Assembly: GCA_023515745.1 (NCBI GenBank)
Contig: JALECJ010000255.1
Span: 320,001 to 384,000, forward strand
Source: Amoeboaphelidium protococcarum
Taxonomy: Eukaryota; Aphelidiomycota; Aphelidea
Length of the DNA: 64,000 nt
Direction of reading: 5' to 3'
The notes under the pieces are model-generated. The model saw only the letters and a list, made by a program, of their open reading frames with translations. It was not told the DNA's origin and ran no database searches. The stretch's first letter is position 1, and every line of letters starts with the position of its first letter. Shown here one piece after another: positions 36,256 through 47,340 of the stretch. The position numbers and the translations under genes are program-made.

Positions 36256-39141
36256 ATGGCGCAATAAAACGAAGAATGGAATGTCAAGTAGTGGAAAGCA
36301 CTGCTGTAGACACCGAGTAAAGAGAATTATGAAAAGATATTGACCAAGTTTCCCACGAATGCTCCCGTCTGGATAGAGTATATTAACTGGGCTGCTGCAA
36401 ATGACCAAGCTGTGGAGCCATTATTTGAACAGTCTCTTGTCAAGTTGAATGATTTGCATTTATGGAAACTGTATCTGCAGCATGTCAGGGAGAAATAGTC
36501 TGAGGAGAATCTTTATTCCACACAGGTGAAGAGCATAATGTGTGCCGCATACGAGTTTACACTTAATCATGTTGGAATTGATTATTACAGCAATGGTATT
36601 TGGTCTGATTATTTGAGTTATTTGACTGAATACTTGACGCGTAATAGTGGTTCAGGAGCTGATGGAGACGATGATGATAGTGATTTGTTGGCTCTCGATG
36701 AGAGGAAGCAGGTTGTGGATCAATTGAGATAGACATACATCAGATGTTGCAGTCTACCTCTATCCTGCCTGGATAATATTTGGAAAGAGTATGAGACTTT
36801 CGAGATCAAGGTGGCACCTAATGCTATTCATGGAATTGATGCGTCAAGTGCCGGTGATGGTAGTGGTGCTTTAGTATCTGCCACCGCGTCCAATTCTGCT
36901 TACAACCACTCTGTGTAGTAAGGTAGAAAGTTTATTGCTGAGCGTACGCCGTATTACATTCATGCAAAGAGTAAATGCAGATAGTTGTAATCTCTGGTTG
37001 ATGCCATTCCCAAGAATGCTTATTGCACTCCGCCATCTTTTTCTGCTGATTCTTTCGTTAGTGGAGATGGTGATTTGTCCACCTAACCAGATAATAATAA
37101 TAATGATCTGAAAATGCAGTAGAAAGTCAAAGAGTGGTTCCTATTTGAAGTTGCTAATCCTCTTAACTTTTCTGATGGTGAGAGTGTAATGATTAGAGCC
37201 GCGTTTGTGTTCAGGTATGCTCTGAATAATTACTTTTACCGCTTCCCTGCTGTATGGATTGATTTTATCATGTATTTGGTTAATTAACAGGATGTTTAGC
37301 TGGATAGATATCGCCTGGCTGACATTGCTAAAGAGGCGATTGAGAGCTGTCCATTCTCTGTGCTTATTCATTCATATCTAGCCTAGATGTATGTTCTGAG
37401 TCCATAAAGGTTTGGTGTAATGTAAGCGGCGGACGGTAAAAATGCTGTTGCCGATGCAGAATCTATTCGCAATAAAGCTGTGGAGGAGGGGAAAAATCTA
37501 TTTGAGTATATTCTGAAGAGATATGAGAGCCGTATTGAGTAGGTGAGGATTAATGCCAATGGTGGTGACGCGTCGTTGAAGAAGTATGAGCGAGATTTAA
37601 TTGAACTGGCAAATAGTGTCTGGGTGCATTATATTCAGTTTGTGCGATAGGTGGACTCGAATAGTTAGAAGGCTACGCGTTAGATATTCAGTCGCGCTAG
37701 GAAGACTTCATATGCTGACTATTCTCCGCCTGCAGAGTTGGCTTTACCATCATCTGCAGCTGCGCTATTGTTCAAGACGAGTGCCATGTTGGAGTATTGG
37801 TGCTACCAGGATAAAAATGTATGCTTCAAGATATTGGAAGTTGGACTCAAGTCCTTTAAGACTGATGTGTCTTATATCAGCTGCTACATGGATCATCTTC
37901 TGCTGAACAATGATGTGCCCAATGCAAAAGCTCTTTTTGAACGCTCCCTTAACAATGTCCAGTTAGAAGGCGCCATGATACTGTGGAAGAAATTGTTGGC
38001 ATATGAGTCTGCATTTGGAGACTTGAATTCTCTGGCTGCTCTGGAGAAGCGTTTCTTTTCCATTTATAATTACGTTAACGATCATGACTGGCTTGGTTCA
38101 AAGCTCTGTCAAGATTTAAATCTACTTCATAATAAAGAACTTGGAACTGCGCCGCGATTTGATTTTTATGGTGTTGAGCCGTCCATAATCAGAGTGGGTG
38201 GCTAAATGGTGCAATCTTAATAATAATTATAGTCTCAGGCTGAGACTTCAATATTGAACGCGTAAAATTTTTAATCACTGTAATAGTAACTGTAATAGAC
38301 TCGAGCAGTGTCTGTTGGTAACTTGAATGGATAACAGTAGATGGTAATGGCTAGTGCTTCTTAGTATACTACAGAGCCTGTTACTCTGCCCGCCACTAAG
38401 GATGAAGAGAGTCTATTTCCACCGCTCAAGAACGCGATCGGTATCACAATACCGGATGAGTATGTTAAGAAGTTGGAGCAGGTGGGGAGACCTGATGTCT
38501 CGCTGTTTAATTCATTCAATGCCACGGAGAGACCGAATGTGTTTACACCTGCTGCACCGTAAATGCCTCTAATGATGGCTCCTGCTCCAATGATGATGGG
38601 AGGTCCTCCTGTTATGATTCCACCACTCGCCACTGCACATGCTGGCGGAGTGAAGAGACCTGGTTCTCCTTCAGGTTCTTAGATGGGCATCGGTGGTGCT
38701 GCTGCTCCTTATACCAATAATATGATGATGCCGTCGCCTGGTGGTTAGTAGATCCCTTATGCAGTGCAGATGTTTATCAGTAGATTTCCAGTTGGACAGG
38801 CTTACCAAGGACGACAAGTCAATCCTGATATGGTGCTTGAAGTGTTGAAAAACGCCAACTTACAGCCACCGCCTGGTTATACAACACCACCCCATTTCCC
38901 AGCCGGTTAGATGATGCCGATGATGTATGGCGGAGTTAGTCCTGCTATGAGTTCATAATTGCCTCCTAATGCACCCATGATGCCATATAACGGCTAACAT
39001 ACGCAGCAACATTAGTAATATTTGGGAATGATGGGTATGCCGGGTGGTGCTCAAGATTATGCCGGAAGCATCGCGTCTCGTGATAGCAGAAGTACCAGTA
39101 GAAATAGAGGCGACTCTAGCAAGAGAGTAAGAAGAGAATGA
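36256..39141 (+). CDS. RNA14: RNA14 / CstF-77 cleavage factor subunit
   Basis: Single exon, 961 residues. Residues about 10-640 are HAT (half-a-TPR) repeats of the Suf family: PTNAPVWIEYINWA, GIDYYSNGIWSDYLSYL, KFIAERTPYYIHAKSKC, WFLFEVANPLNFSDGE and SYISCYMDHLLLNNDVPNAK follow the order in CstF-77. The C-terminal 300 residues are Pro/Met/Gln-rich with a region that fits the monkeytail (FPPLKNAIGITIPDEYVKKL). The protein scaffolds the pre-mRNA 3'-end cleavage and polyadenylation factor in the nucleus. Many HAT residues are UAR-coded Gln. The call is firm because both repeat order and C-terminal tail fit. Confidence 0.9.
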
Positions 39142-39408
39142 TCAATCCATTTAACATATTATATTCAATTTTTATATATATTAAATGGCCTAAGTTGGGA
39201 ATTTGTATATTAGCCTTCTTATAGACATTTCGCAAGACGATGATTGCCGTCCTTGTGACTGACTAACACTTGGCTGAGTCTTTTCCTTTTCTCTCGCTTT
39301 TACCTGAGCTTTCCTTTCATCTCACTTATTACTACTGTGCTCGCATTGAAATCTACCATTCAGTCATACCTACGTAAAAAGCAGCGATTAGAACTATAAT
39401 AGCAAAAT

Positions 39409-40166
39409 ATGAATTTATTTGGAAAGGCTAAAAAGACTCAGCCTAGTGCTAAAGAATCGATTGTCAAGTTGCGAGAGACTCTGGATATGCTGGAGAAGAG
39501 GGAGCGATTTCTCTAAACCAAAGTTGATAATGAGGTCAAATTGGCCAAGGCGAATGTATCCAAAAATAAAAGAGGTATTTCCTAATATTTACATTGAGCT
39601 ACGATTACTTACTCGCTGTCTATTTAATCGCTTTCATGCGTTGATGTGTAGCCGCCCTAATGGCATTGAAGAGGAAGAAGGCGTATGAGGGTCAGATTGA
39701 AAAGATTATGGGTGCTAGGATGACATTGGAGACACAGGTGATGACCATAGAGAATGCCAATGTTAATTTGGAGGCTATGCAGGCCATGAAGAGTGGTGCA
39801 GAGGCAATGAAGAGCATACACGGCAAGATGGATATAAACGGTGTTGATACTACGATGGATGAGATTAGAGATTAGATGGACTTAGCGAATGAGATTAGTG
39901 ACGCCATCAGTCAACCTGTTGGATTTGGTCTCGATTTGGATGAAGATGAACTGAATGCAGAACTGGACCAGCTTGAGCAAGAAGATTTGGATAGTAAATT
40001 GTTGGATGCTCAGCCAGTGCCATCTGTTAACGTGGGGGTTCCATCGCTCCCAAATGCTCCTGTTAGTGAGCCGCGCATTGCCCAGCCGCCGCGACCTTCC
40101 AAAATTCAGGTGGCCGAAGATGAAGATGCAGAGCTGGCCGAGTTGCGCGCATCAATGGCCATGTGA
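39409..40166 (+). CDS. SNF7: ESCRT-III subunit SNF7/CHMP4
   Basis: Two exons, 39409-39574 and 39652-40166, with a 77-nt intron (GTATTT...TGTAG); 226 residues. The N-terminus MNLFGKAKK fits the membrane-inserting helix; the helical core has SIVKLRETLDMLEKRE, NKRAALMALKRKKAYE spanning the splice, and DTTMDEIRDQMDLANEISDAI; the C-terminus has the acidic EDEDAELAELRASMAM helix that binds ALIX/Bro1. It polymerises into spirals that cut membrane necks in multivesicular-body formation and cytokinesis. It lies 267 bases after RNA14 on the same strand. Confidence 0.95.
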
Positions 40167-40253
40167 ATTATTATTACTGTTGTTGTGTGAATTTTAAATA
40201 TAAAGATTGTACTCTTCACTCATACAAGTTGGTGTCTCTTGAAGGTATTTTCA

Positions 40254-40262
40254 TTTAAGCGC
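40254..40262 (+). promoter_or_regulatory. TTTAAGCGC motif upstream of adenylate kinase
   Basis: Same nonamer as at 36188-36196 and 62390-62398; here it lies 85 bases before the start codon. Function is an inference from its repeated position. Confidence 0.3.
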
Positions 40263-40346
40263 TTTCAAATTCTCGCGTTGGTTTTTTATTAGCAAAGCCC
40301 TTCAAGTTGAAGTAACACTTAATATAGCGACTAAGCATTAATCAAA

Positions 40347-41186
40347 ATGGGATTATTACACAAAACAGAGAGCGCGGGGTAGTAAAAGGATGGTATTCGT
40401 ATAGTACTCATCGGTCCGCCTGGCTCAGGTAAGTTGACGTTATTCGCGTAGTTTATGCCTTGCGAACTCTGAACGTGTAAGTTAACACTGCGTGTGTGTG
40501 TGTGTGTAGGTAAAGGAACGTAATCGCCCAAGATCAAGAGCGCCTTCAAGAATGTATGCCACCTGGCCACTGGAGATATGTTACGTGCTGCCATCTCTAA
40601 GCCGGTTCTGAGCGAGACTGGCAAGAAGATTAAGGAAACTATGGCTAGCGGTGGTCTGGTTGAAGACGACGTTATGGTGAAGTTGATTGAGGACACTCTG
40701 ACGGAGAAGGGAGGCTTCGGTGCTTCCCAGTCTGGCGGCGAATGTTCAGGTGGATTCATTCTGGATGGATTCCCGAGAACTGTGGTGCAGGCTGAGAAGT
40801 TGGACTCTATGCTGTAGTCGCGTCACAAGGAGTTGGATCATGCTGTGGAATTTTCCATCGCTGACTCTCTACTGCTCAGACGTATCACTGGCCGTCTTAT
40901 CCACCCGGAAAGTGGTAGATCGTACCATGAAGAGTTCAATCCGCCAAAGAAGGCCATGACTGATGACATTACTGGTCAGCCGTTGATCAAGCGTCCTGAT
41001 GATAACGCCAAAGCACTGGCCAAGAGATTGGACGCTTTCCACAAGCAGACTGTGCCTGTGATTGACTACTATAAGAAGAGAGGTATCTATGCGCGTGTAT
41101 CTGCAGACAAAGATGCCGACTGTGTATGGCACTAGATTCTGGCTATATTCAGTACTAGTAACCACTTTCCAAAGTCATCAAAGTGA
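40347..41186 (+). CDS. ADK1: Adenylate kinase, long-LID type
   Basis: Two exons, 40347-40428 and 40510-41186, with an 81-nt intron that ends in a TG repeat directly before TAG; 252 residues. The splice joins the P-loop GPPGSGKGTQ. Other marks are [23 protein letters not shown], the LID ([35 protein letters not shown]) and [14 protein letters not shown]. It interconverts ATP+AMP and 2 ADP in cytosol and mitochondrial intermembrane space. The Gln of the P-loop GKGTQ is a TAA. Confidence 0.97.
40492..40507 (+). repeat. TG microsatellite at an intron acceptor
   Basis: Eight GT/TG units run up to the TAG acceptor of the adenylate kinase intron, in place of a pyrimidine tract. Confidence 0.85.
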
Positions 41187-41512
41187 TATTCGACTTGAAT
41201 CATTAATAAAGCAAGACTTTGCTACTTAACAAAGAATATATATATTCTGATTTTCGTCTTTTTGTATTCCCTTCAATTCAGAATGTAGATAAAGAATTTC
41301 TACATGCTTTAATGCTGTACTGCAGTGGTAAGGTGAGAGCGATCAGAGTGTGGCGAAGCAAATGCGGCGGGTGAATCTCGCGTTAAACAGGGCTTTAACA
41401 ACATCAATGAAGTTGCCGCAATAGGGGTACATTACTTATTCCCATTGTTTAACAAATAAAAACACTAACTTGAACTAGTCGCTCGTTATATAGCTGTAAT
41501 ATCTTGATAAAT
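41187..41512. other. Intergenic region
   Basis: About 326 bases between adenylate kinase and the next plus-strand gene. It contains CTCGCGTTAAA near 41377 and runs of AT. No gene seen. Confidence 0.5.
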
Positions 41513-44500
41513 ATGATGGAAGAGGATGGTGTAAAGACCACCAAGACTAGAAAGAATAGAAAGATTCTATCGCGATATTATAGCAATATGATGTCGTAGC
41601 GTTAAATCAGTAAGGCTAACCAGACAAAGTTGATGAACTAGCTGCACAAATCCTTGCGCGTTGATCTAGAAAGTAATGATAAGACTCTGGATAACTTTCA
41701 GCAAGACTTATAGTCGCTGGGCAGTGATTTCAGCTCTCATCTGTGTCATTCAACTGAGATTGGGTCCAAGTTGAGCTAGTTGGATGCGCTGAGAGATCAC
41801 TTGAAGAGCGTGAGAGAATAGCAGAGGGCGGTGAAGGAGTGCCTTGACAAGTGCTCTATATTGAATGCAGAAGCCGCCAATTCATATGATGGTATTCACG
41901 GCTTACTGCTCCTAAATGTGAAAGACTCTGATGAACAGTAGTTGCCTCCTAATTCAAGTCCTCATACACAACATCGCGCGTTTAATGGGCGAATGAGTGT
42001 TAGCAGTGTCAGACCATTCAGTTGTGTATCTACTAGCGATATGGTTAGTCTAGACTCTCATTGCTTGGATAGTGCTGGTGCATCTGCAGATTTTTGTAAT
42101 CGATTAAATGATGAGCTCATCTCGTCTGCTGTCGATGATCAATCCCTTATTGATGGTGGAAGTGATAACAGTTTGGATAGCGGTGTGGTCTTACACTTGC
42201 TAAATGTAGTATCTGATTTTCAGGGTCACTTGGCTCGGTCATTGTTAAGTTTATCTGGTCAGGGATTCGATGGACCTCTGTTGGGTAAGTTGACTGATTT
42301 GATCAAAGGTCCGCTTAGAGATAGTCGCTATAAATGTGAGTAGCAGTAGAGTCAGATGGTGGATTTGTAAAATTAAATGCTTAAACTAAGCGCATAACTG
42401 GTTCATGACGATAAGTAGCGTGAATTTGAGGCTGCGACAAAGGATTAGACTGCCATTGGGGATAGGTTGGTGAATTCTCTGGCTGGCATCAGATTTAGGA
42501 ATAGTAAAAACGACGTGAAAGATGATAGTGGCCACAACTCTAGTACTCTATCATCTTTCGATTAGGCTGTGATGAGTTCAGAGAAATTGAAGGCTTTGAA
42601 TGATTAGACAGATGCAGCTCTGCTCGCCGTCCAGAATGCTCTATACAATGAACAACTTCCGCTTATTCTACTGGATCATTTGCGTGAACTCAAGCGGTTC
42701 TTTACTCTGGGACTGGATACGCTGAACCAGGTGTGCCCTGATGAATAACTCGATTTAATGAAGAAGGTTCTGAAGAAGCGGCGTTCATTGAACAGCATTG
42801 CTGCCAAGAAGGACAATTTTGTTAATGGACATTAAAATACATCTGGCTCAGTTAGGAGAGAAAGTTAGGCCAGTGTTAATGTAAAGAATTCTCAGCAGCA
42901 GTAAATGTTGTAGTAATAACCGGAGAATAGTGTCGGGTACGAGAGTGTAAAGTTAAACTATGCTCCAAAGCCGCCACCTTTGCCTACTAAGCCTGCCACT
43001 CTTGGTCCGTCATCTAGTTTTGCGAAAGCTTAGGCTCCTTAGTAGAAGTTGCTCACTATGCCTCAGCCACCTTCAGCGCCACCACGGTTTGTACCACCTA
43101 GTCCTCCATAGAGTGATCCTCCAGCAAAAGTCAATGAAGTTAACTTGGCATCAGTAGAAATTGATGGACTCTCGTTGGAAGACGCGTCGATAGTGAAGTT
43201 AATGAGCAGTCCTGACATTGATTTAGTTCAGTATTTATGCATTTAACCATCTGATGGCAATTAATTATCGCCCGCAAGTGTGAAGCACATAAACTCAAGT
43301 CTCAAGATTATGGACGAACTTAAAATTCTGGACTTGTTTATGGTCTAGTTACTTAAAAAGTATCGCCATTTAGTCTTTTAACAGGGAGAAAATGTCAAAT
43401 GTCCTTCTTTTAATGAAGTCTCTGGATATATGCAGTTGGATGGAGACGCTACTGGACTGCCTCTGGTGGTACTTAAGTAGTATTTTGTTGTAACGTGCCG
43501 TCATTATTGCTAGAAGGTGATTTCTTTGTCGCTCGCTGAGATTTAAAACTATTTGAACTCATTTTAACCTTTTGACCTCGACGTTCTAGTTGAGAAGATT
43601 GTCAGGATCATGATTTAGAATAAGGGACTCCTTCCTAAATCTGTTCGCCTTATTGTGGAGTAATATATCAAGGAGTAAGACTGTGAATCGGTTGATGCGT
43701 GTTCTGTGGTGGAGTCTTTTATCATTTAGCACCTAATTGCACCGCTATTTGAAGATCCTGTCCAATTTGGTGTGAGTGGACTGCCCTGGGATCAGAGCTG
43801 GCAAGTTCATAAATTGTATTGCGCAATGCATCGTGATGCTTTGCGAATGTCATCGCCCGCAAGTCGTGTCCTCTCTAGAGCTGGCTCTGTTGCGTTTGAC
43901 TAATAGGATTAATTTACTGAGTTAAAAGATGCGTTTGCCCAAGTTGCTGAAGCTTTGCGTTATATCGGAAAGTTGTATGTTCATGGTAGTGTTGATCATT
44001 CACTTAATACTGAAGGTGACGCGTCAAAATGCTCTGCTACTGCGAGTAAAGTCTATTCAAGATTGGGCACTTAGATCAAAGACTTTATGGACTACTTTAA
44101 ATCAACTTAGTCTATTCACTCATCTGCTCCAAGTCCATAAATGTCTATTGCAGATTCAATGTCCATGATGCTTCTAACTCAAGAGCTAGACATTATGAAA
44201 GATGATTATCTACTTGGCTCACGGTGGCATTCTTTTTTGAAGGATCTGCTGTCAAAATACAGATAAGATGCTGAGAAAATTGTCTTGTATTCTGCCGCTC
44301 ATCATTTGGAGTCTTTATGCTCAGAGAATGTAAAGACATCACCCGCCATGTTCGAAGAGTCATTTGGCAACGATGCCAATGGTGGTGAAATGCCAACTTG
44401 GAACTAAAATGCCAAGACATTAACTGTGCCCACGACTCCTAGAATGCACGGTAAGAAATTGACGGAAGTAAGAAGTAATCTACTGAAGAAGGTTGAAAGA

Positions 44501-44569
44501 TGGAGTCAAGTAAGCAAAAGTAAGAGCAATTCATCCCTTGCTCCGGACAGCGATAGCGACTCTGATTGA
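41513..44569 (+). CDS. Coiled-coil protein with a divergent RasGAP-like domain
   Basis: Single exon, 1018 residues. The first 150 residues are basic then coiled coil; a Ser-rich region follows, then more coiled coil (about 280-330), a Pro-rich stretch near 480-540 with PKPPPLPTKP (a likely SH3 ligand), and a helical domain at about 590-830. In that domain LPKSVRLIVEQYIKEQ, then VVESFIIQHLIAPLFEDPVQFG, then FAQVAEALRYIGKLY resemble the second half of a RasGAP fold (LR..C..L, FLFLRFI.PAI..P, L..I.KVLQN). The catalytic FLR-type Arg is not evident, so GAP activity is doubtful. The C-terminus has a Ser/Asp-rich tail. Treat the domain call as tentative; the coding call is strong because the frame is open for 3 kb. 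Confidence 0.6.
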
Positions 44570-44743
44570 TTTAAACATGTCAGCCACTTACATGGGATGG
44601 TAAGATTGATTATTAATATAATGACATCTATTAACGTTCGTAGCATTTTCTTTATTATTATTCCTTCTTCACTTTATCATTTATTATCCCCCCATAGAAT
44701 TACTTGGTTAACTTGATTCACCTCAGCTACTTAAACTTCCATA

Positions 44744-45559
44744 TCAGAACTCTTGTTTGATCAACTTTTAGCTCATTGCATAAACTTGATCCTTCAACTG
44801 CTGGTTCTCCTTTTGCAGAGTGGACAAATCGTCAGATGGAGCCACAATATGATCCTTAACTTCGGTGTACGCAGCACCTTCAGGGACTTGCTTCAACTCT
44901 GCATCGCTTGCAGCAGCAGAAGATGCGCCACCTTCAGTAACAGTATCCAAAATCACATCCCAATGGCCGACAAAGGTCTTGATGTCAGCCAAGTGAACCA
45001 GAGACACCACCAGACTAGGATCCTCAGAATTACAATGGCGACAAGAGTCGTGATCCAGGAAGGCATCGTCCTGGAAGTACAACTGAGTCAACAATGGCTT
45101 GAACTTGATAACAGCACCATTCCCATCCTCTCCGATTGGCGTAATCTTGAAGTGGATATGAGCTGGGCGGAAGCCGTCATCATCGTAACGACCAGGCATC
45201 AGAGTGACAAACTTGAAGTTGCCATTCTTGTCAGTCTCAATGACGGCGCGACACTCCATATCACCACCCTTATCGAAAGCGGTAGAGTACTTGCCATTGA
45301 GATCAGCGTGCCACACGTCCAAGTGAGCTCTCACAGGGCTCTTGCAGTCTTGAGAACTGATGACGCGACCAGTGATGACCAGACGATCATGCGCAGGACT
45401 AGCATTACTGCACACTTGCAACTTTTTGGATTCAGCACCAGGCACGTAGTAAGGACCTTCGATATCCGACGCGGTCGGGCGACACAGTGGCTGAGTAACA
45501 GCAGCATAAGCACAACTCAAAAGCGCAGATAAAGGCACGATAGTATTAGCGATAATCAT
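44744..45559 (-). CDS. Secreted intradiol ring-cleavage dioxygenase-like protein
   Basis: Single exon, 271 residues. A signal peptide (MII..., about residues 1-20, ending AYA) is followed by EGPYYVPGAE, LDVWHADLNGKYS and GRYDDDGFRPAHIHFKI, which supply the Tyr, Tyr and His-x-His ligands of the non-haem iron site of intradiol dioxygenases. C-terminal 60 residues form an Ala/Ser-rich linker and a short coiled coil. Cytosolic relatives cleave catechols; secreted fungal relatives are poorly understood and may act on wall or plant/algal phenolics. I start at 45559 because the sequence upstream is AT-rich and lacks signal-peptide character, though an in-frame ATG exists at 45625. Confidence 0.88.
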
Positions 45560-45731
45560 ATTTCTGTAATTATAATAATTATTAGAATAATTCTCAATCT
45601 TTATGTGGGAAATAAAAAAAAGCAATCAAAGTTCTCAGTAGAATAGAATGGTGAGTTCAAACGACAAGTTGACGTGACGCGACCCCCTTGATGTTAATAG
45701 TGATTCAACCTTAGCGCATTGTGAAGATTAT

Positions 45732-45763
45732 CCCCCCCCCCCCCCCCNCCCCCCCCCCCCCCC
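45732..45763. repeat. Poly-C run containing an ambiguous base
   Basis: Thirty-one C with one N at 45748, the only ambiguous base in the window. A G/C homopolymer this long is hard to sequence and could form a G-quadruplex on the minus strand; it may also mark an assembly join. Confidence 0.95.
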
Positions 45764-47340
45764 GGGTCGTTATTAGGTAAAGTGGACAGTCTTACGTAAA
45801 CGGCGCTAACATTATAAAAACTGATCACTATCTGCTGCGTTGTGTTATAATGTCGATTAAGGTAATCGCGGTTGACGCGTTTAAGTGCCGTTCCATGTGG
45901 CTCGAAAGTTCGAAGCCCATTGCATAGTGAAGACACGTAGCAAACCATAGAAGCGCCAAGCCCAAACTGGTATTTGCTAATTGCTGCAAGAAGTCCGTTC
46001 GTGAAAAGAAGGCTGAATGTTAAAGAAAGAAGGGATTCTGATCCACATGTATGTAATGTTTAAATTCCAAGTGCGATTAAGTGTGTAAACGTTTAAAGTC
46101 CCTATTGCTGGTGTTAAGCGTAATCTACCCTATAGAGAGAGCAAAAACTGCAACACGTCAACTTATATTTTAGGCAGAGACTTTCCTATAAATGGAAGAA
46201 AGCTATCTTTTGATTCTGGAGTAAATTAAAAGTTGTTTAGAAGTGAGTGGTAACCAGAAAACCCAAATGAGTCTATTTTTAATGCCACGGCTGCCTTGAA
46301 GAAACTGGACCTCTACGACTTTGGACGCGGCATGTCTGGTTTAAGACAAGTGAAGGGTAGTCTAAAGAGCTTAATTCGATTAGCTTAGTCGTCATGGTGC
46401 CAGTTCTTTGGTTTATTTCGTAGTCTTATTGGTAATAAAGCTTGGAGCTGTTGCATTGACTGCTGAAACTTGATTGCGGATTAAAAGTCATATGTTCCCT
46501 GTTGGACCATTGGGACAACAAAAATTGGAATATCCTAGACCATAAAGACTATTGCGAAACTTGCATGTCTAAAAACTACATGTATGATTGTCAGCTCCTT
46601 TGTCATGGTTCTAATTGGATGCAAATTGGTATTCAGATTTCCATGCTTGACAAAGAAGTCCATTGATTGTAATGTCCTGCCCATACAAGCTTTGTCGACG
46701 GACCACGTAACACAATTAAGATACCGACTGGATCCATGGTATAAAGACAAGATACAGATAAACAAGCACGCCAAAGTTGTCATTTGAAAAGCTGGATTAA
46801 AATTTGAGGATCCCCGCGATCAAGAGCACCTCGCTGCAACTCAATTTGAATTGGCTGTTGACAAGTGAAAGTTAAGGTGTCTGAGAGCATGATATATAGC
46901 ATATGGCCTTACAATAGTACGCGTATTGGCTCTGCTTTCACTGATTTTGTTGGATGATTATACCAATATTGGTGTCATTAGATTTATTTGATATTTGAAG
47001 TTGTAATTGTGAGAACCACAGCATTGAGAGTATATTTATGATTGAATTATTGTCTGATGTTGTGAAGTATAATATATCCGCAATTCTGTTCTACGCTTTC
47101 AGTCTTCAGCTAGTGCCCAATATGCATAAGGTATCTGGTTAGACGGCATGCTCTAATAGACAATTAAAAAGTCAATGATTTGATATAAGAAAGTACATCT
47201 ATAGCATCTAGATAAATCACCAATTCAAAGAATGTCATGAACATTTCCAACTTTCAGCATCACATAATATACGGTCTTTGTCTGCCTGCACTCGAGATAT
47301 CTATTCAGATCAACACAATCTTCATAGCATCATCAATCAA
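45764..47340. other. Gene-poor stretch with no assignable gene
   Basis: About 1.6 kb after the poly-C run in which I cannot assign any gene. The plus strand has several UAR-readthrough frames of 60-160 codons (for example ATG near 46019 to a TGA near 46469, and a frame near 46500-46660 with several Cys and Trp), broken by TGA. Their residue make-up is protein-like in parts but matches nothing I know. With TGA as the only stop, frames of this length arise by chance. It may be a decayed gene or element, or non-coding. Confidence 0.4.

Noticed and set aside
44753-45532. 259-residue plus-strand open frame
   Set aside because: Shadow of the intradiol dioxygenase gene on the other strand, which has a signal peptide, iron ligands and a TGA stop.
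45890-46070. Cys/Lys-rich stretch suggesting a transposase zinc finger
   Set aside because: The frame is broken by TGA and no transposase core or terminal repeats are found; left unassigned.
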